Shown one piece after another: positions 1 through 8,419 of a stretch of DNA of 38,480 nt (position 1 is the stretch's first letter; each line of letters starts with the position of its first letter). The notes beneath the pieces were generated by a model. That model was not told where the DNA came from. It worked only from the letters and a program-made list of their open reading frames with translations, and searched no databases. Origin of the DNA: Tatlockia sp. (GTDB taxonomy: Bacteria; Pseudomonadota; Gammaproteobacteria; Legionellales; Legionellaceae). Where the stretch lies: contig JACCWI010000021.1 of assembly GCA_013697725.1 (NCBI GenBank), forward strand, positions 1 to 38,480, in the 5' to 3' direction. The position numbers and the translations under genes are program-made.

Positions 1-174
1 GCTCAACTTGCCCCGCATAATAGAACGCAATGAAGTTTCTAAAAAGCGAAAGGATTCCGGCAAGCGAAAAGAGATATCAAGGTAGCGATGGTTTACTGAA
101 CGAATTTCCCAGCAGAACATGCCAGTATCTAATTGTTTCTGAACCCGGGCGAAAGCCGTCATGCTGTGAGTCAT
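1..174 (-). CDS. yicC: YicC family endoribonuclease, N-terminal part (runs off left edge)
   Basis: Only the first 58 codons are in the window. The start is the ATG at 172-174 on the minus strand, followed by THSMTAFAR, then WEIRSVNHRYLD and FRLPESFRFLE. These match the conserved N-terminus of the YicC family (SMTAFAR; E-RSVN-RYL; RLPE-FR-LE), which E. coli work links to RNA turnover. The gene is divergent from rph, the usual gammaproteobacterial arrangement. A second ATG at 160-162 (MTAFAR) is possible, but the family normally has a few residues before SMTAF. A promoter (TTGCAT, 16 nt, TATAGT) lies just upstream. Confidence 0.9.
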   Translation of the reverse strand, partial: MTHSMTAFARVQKQLDTGMFCWEIRSVNHRYLDISFRLPESFRFLETSLRSIMRGKLS

Positions 175-203
175 AATAATACTATTTAATCTAACTTGAG
201 GCG

Positions 204-231
204 ACTATAACCTATATTTTTACAAATGCAA
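204..231 (-). promoter_or_regulatory. Putative sigma-70 promoter for yicC
   Basis: On the minus strand a -35 TTGCAT (226-231) is followed by a 16-nt spacer and a -10 TATAGT (204-209), 30 nt before the yicC ATG. Four of six -35 bases and five of six -10 bases match consensus. Confidence 0.5.
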
Positions 232-266
232 GACTCGATAGCTAGATCTAACTACCAACAGCCCTA

Positions 267-295
267 GTGCATAGTCCTTATTAAAGGTTTATACT
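267..295 (+). promoter_or_regulatory. Putative promoter for rph operon
   Basis: A -10 TATACT (290-295) is preceded at 17 nt by GTGCAT (267-272), a weak -35. It sits 27 nt before the rph ATG and faces away from the yicC promoter. Confidence 0.35.
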
Positions 296-322
296 TGTCG
301 ATTTTATTTTCGAGGAAAATCT

Positions 323-1030
323 ATGCGTCCTTCTAACCGAGAAGCCAATCAATTACGTCCTATAAAAATTACCCGTAATTTTACCAATCATGCAGAAGGT
401 TCTGTGTTAGTCGAATTTGGTCAGACTCGTGTTCTCTGCAATGCCTCCGTCATTGATGGCGTACCCCGGTTTCTAAAGGGTAAGAATCAAGGTTGGATCA
501 CTGCTGAATATGGCATGTTGCCACGCGCTACTCATAGCCGTTGTGACCGCGAAGCCAGCAAAGGCAGGCAAGGCGGTAGGACCTTAGAAATTCAGCGTTT
601 AATTGGTCGTTCCCTGCGTGCCTGTGTTGACTTAAAAATGTTAGGCGAAGTGACCCTCACTATCGATTGCGATGTAATCCAAGCAGATGGTGGAACACGT
701 ACAGCTGCGATTACAGGGGCTTGTGTAGCAATGAGAGATGCAATTAATTGGATGGTTAAGCGCGAAAAAATCCGCAGAGTTCCCACCTTTAATCATGTAG
801 CAGCTGTATCAGTAGGCATTTATCGGGGCCAACCCGTTTTGGATTTGGATTATGCTGAAGATGTTCTTGCAGAAACTGATATGAATGTGGTGATGAATGA
901 AGAAGGCCATTTTATTGAAATTCAAGGAACCGCAGAAGACAAAAGCTTTAGCCGTGAACAGCTAAACAACATGCTAACCTTGGCTGAGACGGGAATTATC
1001 GAGCTTTTAGAATTACAAAAAAATGCCTAA
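323..1030 (+). CDS. rph: Ribonuclease PH
   Basis: RNase PH is the phosphate-dependent 3'-5' exoribonuclease that trims tRNA 3' ends. The 235-residue length is typical of the family. Visible signatures are the opening [13 protein letters not shown], the phosphate-binding stretch [12 protein letters not shown] at about residues 121-132, and [15 protein letters not shown] near residue 175. The ATG follows a GAGGAAAA ribosome-binding site at the normal distance. It is divergent from yicC and followed 38 nt later by the yggS-type gene, so rph-yggS-proC-yggT probably form one transcription unit. Nothing looks truncated, unlike the frameshifted rph of E. coli K-12. Confidence 0.97.
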   Translation: MRPSNREANQLRPIKITRNFTNHAEGSVLVEFGQTRVLCNASVIDGVPRFLKGKNQGWITAEYGMLPRATHSRCDREASKGRQGGRTLEIQRLIGRSLRACVDLKMLGEVTLTIDCDVIQADGGTRTAAITGACVAMRDAINWMVKREKIRRVPTFNHVAAVSVGIYRGQPVLDLDYAEDVLAETDMNVVMNEEGHFIEIQGTAEDKSFSREQLNNMLTLAETGIIELLELQKNA

Positions 1031-1068
1031 AGCATAGCCGAAAAAAATTGGGTTTACAGGAATTACTT

Positions 1069-1752
1069 ATGACGATTGCTGAAAAATTAGCCCATATTGA
1101 ACGAACTATAGCCGATACGGCTGGTGCTTGTCAGCGCTTACCTAAGGATATTCTTTTATTGGCTGTATCCAAAGGTCAGCCAATTAGTTTTATTCGCGAA
1201 GCGTATTGCGCAGGATTAACTAATTTTGGCGAAAATTATTTACAAGAAGCGCTAGCTAAAATTCACGCTCTGAAAGATTTAGCCATTGATTGGCATTTTA
1301 TTGGTCCGATTCAAAGTAATAAAGCGACTGCAATCTCGCAAAATTTCAGCTGGGTGCATAGTTTGAGTCGACGGGAAATAGCCGAAAAACTAGCAGAGCA
1401 TCGCCCGCAAGAGTTGCCGGCTCTGAATATCTGCTTACAGGTGAACTTGGATGGAGAACTTACAAAATCGGGGACTTCAGTGCAGCAATTACTAGAACTG
1501 GCTCAAGTTGTGAGTTGCTTGCCTCGTTTACAATTGCGCGGCCTAATGGCCATCCCCCAACCTTTGGCTGATGAGCAGGAGCAATATCAAAGTTTACACC
1601 GATTAAAGTTAATCCTGGATAAACTCAACCGAGAGCTCAAACTTTCAATGGATACTCTTTCAATAGGTATGTCTGATGATATGGTCGCAGCAATTCGTGC
1701 TGGAAGCACAATTTTGCGAATTGGCAGAGCTATTTTTGGTGAGCGGCGATAA
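1069..1752 (+). CDS. yggS: YggS/PLPBP family pyridoxal phosphate homeostasis protein
   Basis: This is a PLP-binding TIM-barrel protein (ALR N-terminal domain fold) involved in vitamin B6 and amino-acid homeostasis; no enzymatic reaction is established for the family. LLLAVSKGQP carries the PLP lysine. NFGENYLQEA, WHFIGPIQSNK, VHSLSR and the C-terminal LSIGMSDDM with GSTILRIGRAIFGER are family blocks. I chose the ATG at 1069, which follows an AGGA at the right distance, over the in-frame TTG at 1048. The protein is then 227 aa. It lies directly upstream of proC (10-nt gap), the standard yggS-proC-yggT order. Confidence 0.94.
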   Translation: MTIAEKLAHIERTIADTAGACQRLPKDILLLAVSKGQPISFIREAYCAGLTNFGENYLQEALAKIHALKDLAIDWHFIGPIQSNKATAISQNFSWVHSLSRREIAEKLAEHRPQELPALNICLQVNLDGELTKSGTSVQQLLELAQVVSCLPRLQLRGLMAIPQPLADEQEQYQSLHRLKLILDKLNRELKLSMDTLSIGMSDDMVAAIRAGSTILRIGRAIFGERR

Positions 1753-1762
1753 GGCAAACAGA

Positions 1763-2560
1763 ATGAATATTTCTTTTATAGGTTTTGGGAACATGGCGAA
1801 GGCTATCGCTCAAAACCTCACAGATCAACGCAATTACCATATTAAGGCTGCTGCTCCCTCACTCAGTGAAGGCAGAAGTTCTGAGGGAATTATTACTACC
1901 TCAGATAATTTGCAAGCAATTGTAGACGCTGAGCTGATAATTTTAGCGGTTAAGCCCGCGCGAATGGCCGCTGTTTTAAGCCAAATTAAAGATAAAATTC
2001 CTGAAGATTGTTTGCTCGTATCCGTCGCAGCGGGATTAAGTCTGGCCTGGTTTGAACAGCGCTGCCGACAAGGTCAAGCCCTAATACGTTCAATGCCCAA
2101 TATTACGGTTACAATAAATAAAGGCGCAACTCCTCTAATTGCCAATAATTCGGTAACAAATGAGCAAAAACGTAAAGCTGCCGAGCTTTTTCAACAGATG
2201 GGAATCGTTTCCTGGACTCGGAATGAAAATGATTTGGATGCATTTACAGCACTTTCAGGAAGCGGGCCTGCTTATGTGTTTCTCTTTTTGGAAGCCCTAA
2301 TTGATGCATCTAGAAAAATGGGGCTTGATGAGGAGATTGCCAAAGCTTTTGCGCTGCAAACCTTAATAGGAGCTGTCGAAATGGCTCTTCATTCAAAGCT
2401 AACCGTCGAAGAGTTACGAAAAAAAGTAACCTCTCCTGCCGGCACTACTGCAGCAGCGCTTGCAGTTTTTGAAGAGTTAAAGTTTAAAGAATTAATTTTT
2501 AAAGCGATGACAGCAGCAGAAGCACGTGCAAAAGAATTAAGTCTTGACGTAGATAGCTGA
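1763..2560 (+). CDS. proC: Pyrroline-5-carboxylate reductase
   Basis: ProC catalyses the last step of proline synthesis, NAD(P)H-dependent reduction of pyrroline-5-carboxylate. The 265-aa product begins MNISFIGFGNMAKAIA, a Rossmann G-x-G-x-M-A nucleotide site. It has SMPNITVTINKGATPL in the middle and the substrate block ALSGSGPAYVFLFLEAL followed by VTSPAGTTAAAL. The frame is open upstream from 1676, but that part overlaps yggS and the nucleotide-binding motif must sit at the N-terminus, so ATG 1763 is the start. It is 10 nt after yggS and 39 nt before yggT. Confidence 0.96.
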   Translation: MNISFIGFGNMAKAIAQNLTDQRNYHIKAAAPSLSEGRSSEGIITTSDNLQAIVDAELIILAVKPARMAAVLSQIKDKIPEDCLLVSVAAGLSLAWFEQRCRQGQALIRSMPNITVTINKGATPLIANNSVTNEQKRKAAELFQQMGIVSWTRNENDLDAFTALSGSGPAYVFLFLEALIDASRKMGLDEEIAKAFALQTLIGAVEMALHSKLTVEELRKKVTSPAGTTAAALAVFEELKFKELIFKAMTAAEARAKELSLDVDS

Positions 2561-2599
2561 GATTTTTAATAGAATCATTAAAATAATTGTGGGGATAAA

Positions 2600-3175
2600 A
2601 TGTCAGGTTTTATAGCGGTAAGTCACTTTTTGGTAAGCCTTTTTTTTAGTTTGATTTTGTTTATATTATGGGCGCGTATGTTTTTGCGTTATTTTAAAAT
2701 TAGCTCTTTGCATCCTTTTAGTCAGTCAATCAATTCTTTTATAGATCCCTTTATAAGACCTATCGCCAATAGACTTCCCACTAAAGCTAACCGTTTATCG
2801 CGCTACGATTGGGCTTGTTTTACCTTAATTGTTGCTGTTGAGCTGATTAAATTTATTATGCTTGGTTTTTTGCTTTATCAGAGAATGCTGCCTTTGAGCT
2901 ATTTGATTTTATTTGTCCTTGTTGATTTAGTAGTCCAACCTTGTAATCTCCTTTTCTATCTAATTTTAGTTCGCGTGATCATGAGTTGGGTTAATCCTCA
3001 TTGGCGTAATCCGCTCGAAGAAGTGATTCGTTTAATTACCAATCCTATCTTAGCTTTTGCTCGTAATTTACTTCCTGAGATGTCCGGCTTTGATTTTTCG
3101 CCGTTTATAATTTTAGTCATTTTAAAGGTAATTACTCTATTTATGACCGCCTCCCTACCCTTAACCCTTGTTTAA
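2600..3175 (+). CDS. yggT: YggT family integral membrane protein
   Basis: The protein has 191 aa with two YggT-type halves. Hydrophobic helices lie near residues 5-27, 72-100, 104-130 and 164-190. Each half carries the typical NPH/P-x-P loop (SSLHPFSQSINSFIDPFIRPI; MSWVNPHWRNPLEEVIRLITNPI). The function is unresolved; some relatives affect osmotic tolerance or thylakoid/cytochrome assembly. ATG 2600 follows GTGGGGAT. The position after yggS-proC is conserved across gammaproteobacteria. No convincing terminator hairpin is seen after it. Confidence 0.92.
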   Translation: MSGFIAVSHFLVSLFFSLILFILWARMFLRYFKISSLHPFSQSINSFIDPFIRPIANRLPTKANRLSRYDWACFTLIVAVELIKFIMLGFLLYQRMLPLSYLILFVLVDLVVQPCNLLFYLILVRVIMSWVNPHWRNPLEEVIRLITNPILAFARNLLPEMSGFDFSPFIILVILKVITLFMTASLPLTLV

Positions 3176-3238
3176 AAGGGCAAAAATAAAAAGAGCAGAC
3201 TATAATTGGATTAAGTCGAGGTTATTATGGGTTAGCTC

Positions 3239-3802
3239 ATGATTATAAAGTTCGCTCTTGTTATAGGTTTATTTTGTTCATCATTAAGTGCATTGGCGAA
3301 TGTACAATCTTTTTATTGTCCGCAAAATCATGGCTACATTAACCTTGGAATGACTGGTGATCAAGTCATTGCATCCTGCGGGCAACCGCTAAGCAAACAA
3401 GATTCAAATCGCCCTGTTATGCAAAAGGTTCCGGTTCAAGAACTTACTTTTAATAGTATGGGCGCACAAAAAGTATTCTATGGTGTTTGGTCAATACCTA
3501 CAGGCACTGACTCAGGCGCAAGACTTCAAGTTAATATTGTTGATAATAAAGTTAAATCCGTAAGCATAAACGGCTCCGCAACCAATGCCTTTTCCATTTG
3601 CGGCGGTATCAGCATCCAAGCTGGCGATCCAGCCTCTAAGGTTTATGGAGCTTGCGGTACCCCTTCCATCGTTAATAACAGCTTTATTAATCAACCTTTA
3701 CTTTCTAACGCTAAAACGCAAGTTTGGATTTACCAACCTAGCCAGTACCAATCACCAATTACCTTGACTTTTGTTAATGGCAAACTACAATCCATCGATT
3801 AA
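3239..3802 (+). CDS. Secreted DUF2845-like protein with duplicated GCxP-type domain
   Basis: The 187-aa protein starts with a signal peptide (MIIKFALVIGLFCSSLSALA, cleavage after about residue 20), so it is probably periplasmic. It contains two similar halves. GMTGDQVIASCGQP at residues 37-50 pairs with GDPASKVYGACGTP at 129-142. Each is followed by a short beta-rich section ending in LQVNIVDNKVKSVSI or ITLTFVNGKLQSI. The G-x5-V-x3-CG-x-P pattern is that of DUF2845 proteins and recalls the BamE/SmpA fold. Molecular function is unknown. It is 63 nt after yggT and 20 nt before the next small gene. Confidence 0.75.
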   Translation: MIIKFALVIGLFCSSLSALANVQSFYCPQNHGYINLGMTGDQVIASCGQPLSKQDSNRPVMQKVPVQELTFNSMGAQKVFYGVWSIPTGTDSGARLQVNIVDNKVKSVSINGSATNAFSICGGISIQAGDPASKVYGACGTPSIVNNSFINQPLLSNAKTQVWIYQPSQYQSPITLTFVNGKLQSID

Positions 3803-3822
3803 ACATCCAGCGAGTAGAAATT

Positions 3823-4119
3823 ATGAGTGAAACAATTGATGACCTTACTATTGCTTATAGCGAAGACGGCACTGAAACAGTAAAAGAATTGGCAAAACAT
3901 GTGTTATCAAAAGGTGCATGGACTACTATAATGTACCGCTATCAAGATTTTGAAAAAGCAAAACAAGCTTATGGCCCCGTGAAATATTCCATAAGACGCT
4001 ATCAGAAACGAAATAACCAATATTGGCTTAAGTCAAAATTTAATATTTCGAGCGAAGATCAGGCTAAAAAAGTTATAGAAGTATTAACCGGCTGGTTAGA
4101 ACTTGATAAGCCGGAATAA
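3823..4119 (+). CDS. Small conserved hypothetical protein
   Basis: This 98-aa soluble protein has an acidic N-terminus (MSETIDDLTIAYSEDG) and a basic, aromatic core: TTIMYRYQDF, then YSIRRYQKRN, then YWLKSKFNISS. It ends in an amphipathic helix. I recall the core pattern from uncharacterised proteobacterial proteins but know of no function. The strongly basic RRYQKRN-x-YW-x-KSKF segment would suit nucleic-acid or anionic-surface binding, which is inference only. It follows the DUF2845-like gene by 20 nt and could be co-transcribed with it. Confidence 0.75.
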   Translation: MSETIDDLTIAYSEDGTETVKELAKHVLSKGAWTTIMYRYQDFEKAKQAYGPVKYSIRRYQKRNNQYWLKSKFNISSEDQAKKVIEVLTGWLELDKPE

Positions 4120-4165
4120 TCTAATTGTTAAAATAATCGCTTTGTAGGAAAGCTGAATTCCAATT

Positions 4166-4195
4166 TTGGATTTTTCGTGCAAAGTGATTTATAAT
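4166..4195 (+). promoter_or_regulatory. Putative promoter of RND efflux operon
   Basis: A perfect -10 TATAAT (4190-4195) lies 31 nt before the adaptor ATG, with TTGGAT (4166-4171) 18 nt upstream as a modest -35. Confidence 0.45.
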
Positions 4196-4226
4196 CTATC
4201 GCTAGTCTCCCTTGGCTGCTCCTAGT

Positions 4227-5279
4227 ATGAAATTCCGCTTAACTGCTCTTTTTTCAACTTGCCTAGTTCTTATTTTCTCTAGTTACTTATTAATTTCTCA
4301 TCAAAAAAAAGCAAAACCTAATTATATTGAATCTCGAGCAATCGTAGTTGAAACAGCACCAGTCACTGAAAAAATTTTAGCAGAGCATTTCCAAACCTTA
4401 GGTAGTCTTGCTAGCACGGATAATATTGACATTAGTTCGGAGTTAGCGGGTCAAATTGCGGGTATTTATTTTACGCCCGGTGCATGGGTTAATAAAGGGA
4501 CTCTTTTAATTCAACTGGATAATACAGTGCTTAAAAGCCAGCTTGCCAGTGCTGAGGCGAACCTTGTATTGAGTGAAACCAATTACAATCGAACTAAGGA
4601 ATTAACCAGGCGCAATATTACCTCTGCACAAGCCTTGGATAAAACACTAGCAGACTTACAAGAAAAACAAAATACCGCAAAGGCCAAACGAGCACAGCTT
4701 GAAAAATTAAGCCTTCGCGCGCCTTTTTCTGGAACTTTGGGATCCAGGCAGGTCAGTGTCGGTCAATATGTTAAAGTAGGCCAGCCTCTTGTCCGATTGG
4801 TTGCCAATCAAAAATTGCGGGTTGAATATACTTTGCCTGAACGCTACTCAGCTAAGCTTCACCTTGGCCAAACAGTGAACGTACAATCTGATGCTTTCCT
4901 AAAAAAAACCTATGTTGGTATAGTCAATTACATCGATCCTGCAGTGGATAAAGAAACACGCACCATTGCAGTTGAGGCTTTAATTGATAATACAGAGCGG
5001 CTTCTATCAACCGGCTTGTTTGTTCGTGTTAGTCACCAATTTGGCGAACGAAAAAAAAGACTGCTCGTACCCGAGGAAAGTTTAATTCCCACTATTAACG
5101 GGCAAAAAATCTTTGTTTTACGTGGAAAAAAAGCCATGGCCATAAAGGTGAAGACCGGTGCTCACCATGCATCCATGACTGAAATTTGTAGTGGCTTAAA
5201 ATCGAATGACATTATAATTATTCGTGGCCAACACAAACTTAAAGAAGGAAGTCCTGTTATTAATCTTCATTCAGGGTAG
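4227..5279 (+). CDS. RND efflux periplasmic adaptor (HlyD/MFP family)
   Basis: This 350-aa membrane-fusion protein links an RND pump to an outer-membrane channel. After an N-terminal membrane anchor (about residues 5-25) come a lipoyl/barrel-sandwich half (ISSELAGQIAGIYFTPGAWVNKG), an alpha-hairpin (residues about 105-165) and the second lipoyl half (LRAPFSGTLGSRQVSVGQYV). A beta-barrel domain follows (VNYIDPAVDKETRTIAVEA), with a membrane-proximal domain ending in EGSPVINLHSG. ATG 4227 is preferred to the in-frame TTG at 4212 because it directly precedes the basic-hydrophobic anchor; neither has a strong ribosome-binding site. There is no lipobox cysteine. Confidence 0.9.
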   Translation: MKFRLTALFSTCLVLIFSSYLLISHQKKAKPNYIESRAIVVETAPVTEKILAEHFQTLGSLASTDNIDISSELAGQIAGIYFTPGAWVNKGTLLIQLDNTVLKSQLASAEANLVLSETNYNRTKELTRRNITSAQALDKTLADLQEKQNTAKAKRAQLEKLSLRAPFSGTLGSRQVSVGQYVKVGQPLVRLVANQKLRVEYTLPERYSAKLHLGQTVNVQSDAFLKKTYVGIVNYIDPAVDKETRTIAVEALIDNTERLLSTGLFVRVSHQFGERKKRLLVPEESLIPTINGQKIFVLRGKKAMAIKVKTGAHHASMTEICSGLKSNDIIIIRGQHKLKEGSPVINLHSG

Positions 5280-5287
5280 ATAAATCT

Positions 5288-8200
5288 TTGAATATCCCAG
5301 AGCGCTGCATCCAACGTCCTGTTTTTACTATGGTTTTCACTCTAATATTAATTATTGTGGGCTTAATTCACTTTGATAAATTACCTTTGCGTCATTTACC
5401 CAATATTGATAGGCCCACTATTCATATTGCTACAGATTATGACGGAGCCAGCCCTGAATTAGTAGAAAAAGAAATTACAATCCCTTTAGAAAATGCCATT
5501 TCCGGAATTTCTGGAATTGATATGCTCAGTTCAACTAGTCTACTGGGTAAAAGCCGCATAAATATCGATTTTCAGTTGGGTGTTGATATAAACGAGGCTG
5601 TTTCGGATATTCGCAATAAATTATCAGCACTTCAGTCTAAATTACCCAAAGACAGCCATTCCCCTACTGTGAGTAAAAATGACGCTGATGCCAATCCAGT
5701 TGCTGTCATTGGTTTTAGTGATAAATCAAGAAATCCCCTGGAAATCACAGATTATGTTAACCGCAATATCAAACCTATTTTACAAGAGATAAAAGGAGTG
5801 GGCGAAGTCAGCTTTCATGGCGGTCGTGATTACGCCATTAAAATTGCCTTAGATCCGGTAAGGATGGCAGCCCATAAAGTAACCGTCGCTGAAGTCAAAG
5901 CCGCCCTTATGCAGCAAAATATCGATGTTCCCAGCGGGCAAATTAAAAGTGAAAATCGCTACTACACTGTTGTGACGCATGCTCGACTGCAAAACGCCAA
6001 GCATTTTTCAGATTTAATTATTTCACAGCGACATCAACATCCCATACGCTTAGCTGAGATTGCCAGAGTGCGCGTGGCTAGTGAAAATGAAGATAATCTT
6101 CTTAGAATTAATGGTAAATCGGCGGTCGGCTTGGCTATTCTTGCTCAGTCTACGGCTAATCCGGTTGAAGTTGCTGCTGCCGTAAAAAAGGTTATTAGCT
6201 CTCTGCGGCAGCAGCTTCCTGCAGGTTTTTCAATTCAAATCGTTTTTGACTCGACGGGCTTTATCAAGCAATCCATTCATGAGGTCTATAAAAGTTTTAT
6301 TCAAGCTATTCTTTTCGTTGGCTTGGTTGTCTTTTTATTTCTTGGGAATTTCCGTGCAGCTATGATTCCTATCATCACGATACCCATTTGTCTTATTGCG
6401 GCGTTTTGGCCTATGCATTGGCTCGGCTTTGAACTGAATACGCTGACTCTTTTAGCCTTGGTTTTAGCTATTGGCTTAGTTGTGGATGATGCCATAGTTA
6501 TTTTAGAAAATTGCCATCGTCATATGCAATCAGGATTAGCAGCAAAGCAAGCCTCAATCTTAGGTTCAAATGAGCTGGTTTTCGCGATCTTAGCCATGAC
6601 TATCACCTTAGCTGCTGTTTATGCACCTATGGGTTTCGTCGCTGGTTTCACTGGAAAATTATTTTTACAATTTGGAACCACGCTTGCCCTGGCCGTAGTT
6701 TTTTCAGGTCTTATTGCTCTTACTTTATCACCGATGATGTGTTCGAAATTATTAAAAGTGGAGGAAGGCCGCTATAACCGCTGGCTTAATCTGCATTTTG
6801 AAAAGCTTGCTGGACGCTATCAGAAAAGCTTAAACTTTGCCCTAAATCATCCTCGCGCTTTGATTGCTACTTTACTACTTCTTTGTTTTCTGGGCTTTAT
6901 TTGTTATCTTCGTCTAGGTGCCGAACTTGCACCAGCTGAAGATCAGTCTTACATTATTGGCCCAATTTCTTCACCGACTAACTCCAGTACTCATTATACA
7001 GATCAATATAGCCGGGAGCTGGAAGCCATTTATGAAACTATTCCTGAAAAAGCGGCTTATCTTACTTCAGTCAAACCTTCATCGGCTTTTACCCTGTTAA
7101 AATTAGCGCCTTGGGGTGAACGTAATCGCTCTCAAAAAGAAATTTCCAATGCCCTAAGCGAAAAAATGCAAAAAATCACCGGCGTTAGTGTTTTTCCAGT
7201 GAACCCTAATCCTCTTGGTCATCGCGGCGGAGCTAATAGTCAAATTAGTGTTTCTTTATTAAGCAATAGTTCTTATTTGAAATTGAATGATATTAGTAGT
7301 GAAATTGTAAAAATTTTAGCCGAGGATCCTAGACTGAGACATGTAAAGAATAATCTCGCACTTGATTCTGAACAAATTGATATAAATATTGATCGACAAC
7401 TTGCTGCTGATCTGGATGTAAATGTAGCGGATGTGGCAGAGCTGTTGTCCACAATGTTAGGCGGCTCCAACCCAGTGAATTTTAATTACGACGGACAATC
7501 TTACAAAGTGATACTTCAATTACAACAATCAGATCGTCGGGATGTGGCGGTTTTATCTAAGCTTTATGTGCAATCAGGTCGAGGACGGATGATTCCACTT
7601 TCTACTCTGATAAAAATTGAAAACACGATAGGACAAGATAGTCTCCCTCATCTTAATCGCTTACGCGCGGCCAATATCTCTGCGGAACTTATGCCAGGCG
7701 CTCATTTAAATGATGTAATTACAGCTGTAAAACAACTATTGAAGGAAAAATTACCTGATGATACGCAATATCGTTTCATTGGTTCCGTAAAAGATTATAT
7801 TGAATCAGCCGATAGCAGTTTTTATGCTTTCCTGCTTGCTTTGCTCTTTATCTATTTAGTATTAGCGGCACAATTTGAGAGTTTCATCGATCCTTTAATT
7901 GTTCTCTTTAGTGTACCCCTTTGTTTAGTAGGGGCGGTGGTCGCACTCTATGTCTTTGGTGAAAATTTATCAATTTATACCAATATCGGTATGGTCACGC
8001 TTATTGGCCTAATTACCAAACATGGTATTATGATTACTGAATTTGCCAATACTCAACTTAAATTGGGTAAGACTAAACGGGAAGCAATTATAGAATCTGC
8101 GCGTATCCGCTTTAGACCAATTCTCATGACCACATTAGCTATGGTTTTAGGTGCTCTACCTCTCGCTTTAGCGAGTGGTGCCGGTGCTGAAAGTAGACGG

Positions 8201-8356
8201 CAATTGGGTTTAGTAATCAGCTTTGGCATGACAATTGGAACTTTATTCTCCTTGTTTGTAGTTCCTTTTGCTTATTTACTGATTTCCCGACGTGTCTCGT
8301 TAAATTCTGAAGTCGAACTACCATTTTCTGCTAAAGCAGCCTCGATTAATTGTTAA
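5288..8356 (+). CDS. RND multidrug efflux transporter, HAE1/AcrB-type permease
   Basis: This 1022-aa inner-membrane proton/drug antiporter starts with the family's CIQRPVFTMV and PLRHLPNIDRP. TM4 carries the proton-relay pair in GLVVDDAIVILEN (Asp400, Asp401), and TM10 carries the partner lysine in GLITKHGIMITEF. Two large periplasmic loops separate TM1/TM2 and TM7/TM8. The start is a TTG at 5288, because AGGGTAG at the end of the adaptor gene is suitably spaced and no ATG lies near. It is 8 nt after the adaptor, so translation is probably coupled. No TolC-type channel gene follows. The substrate cannot be told from the sequence. Confidence 0.95.
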   Translation: MNIPERCIQRPVFTMVFTLILIIVGLIHFDKLPLRHLPNIDRPTIHIATDYDGASPELVEKEITIPLENAISGISGIDMLSSTSLLGKSRINIDFQLGVDINEAVSDIRNKLSALQSKLPKDSHSPTVSKNDADANPVAVIGFSDKSRNPLEITDYVNRNIKPILQEIKGVGEVSFHGGRDYAIKIALDPVRMAAHKVTVAEVKAALMQQNIDVPSGQIKSENRYYTVVTHARLQNAKHFSDLIISQRHQHPIRLAEIARVRVASENEDNLLRINGKSAVGLAILAQSTANPVEVAAAVKKVISSLRQQLPAGFSIQIVFDSTGFIKQSIHEVYKSFIQAILFVGLVVFLFLGNFRAAMIPIITIPICLIAAFWPMHWLGFELNTLTLLALVLAIGLVVDDAIVILENCHRHMQSGLAAKQASILGSNELVFAILAMTITLAAVYAPMGFVAGFTGKLFLQFGTTLALAVVFSGLIALTLSPMMCSKLLKVEEGRYNRWLNLHFEKLAGRYQKSLNFALNHPRALIATLLLLCFLGFICYLRLGAELAPAEDQSYIIGPISSPTNSSTHYTDQYSRELEAIYETIPEKAAYLTSVKPSSAFTLLKLAPWGERNRSQKEISNALSEKMQKITGVSVFPVNPNPLGHRGGANSQISVSLLSNSSYLKLNDISSEIVKILAEDPRLRHVKNNLALDSEQIDINIDRQLAADLDVNVADVAELLSTMLGGSNPVNFNYDGQSYKVILQLQQSDRRDVAVLSKLYVQSGRGRMIPLSTLIKIENTIGQDSLPHLNRLRAANISAELMPGAHLNDVITAVKQLLKEKLPDDTQYRFIGSVKDYIESADSSFYAFLLALLFIYLVLAAQFESFIDPLIVLFSVPLCLVGAVVALYVFGENLSIYTNIGMVTLIGLITKHGIMITEFANTQLKLGKTKREAIIESARIRFRPILMTTLAMVLGALPLALASGAGAESRRQLGLVISFGMTIGTLFSLFVVPFAYLLISRRVSLNSEVELPFSAKAASINC

Positions 8357-8357
8357 T

Positions 8358-8377
8358 GTTAATAAAGTCTTAAGTTT
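8358..8377 (+). promoter_or_regulatory. PmrA-box-like direct repeat upstream of 172-aa gene
   Basis: Two TTAA-containing half-sites start 11 nt apart (TTAAT at 8359 and TTAAG at 8370). They match 13 of 18 defined positions of the Legionella PmrA consensus as I recall it (cTTAATatT-N2-cTTAATatT). A -10-like TAAAAT begins at 8385, leaving exactly 7 nt between box and -10. The region is AT-rich, so chance matches are possible. Confidence 0.35.
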
Positions 8378-8419
8378 CTAAGGTTAAAATAGAAATTTAC
8401 TATATAGAGGAATGTAGTT

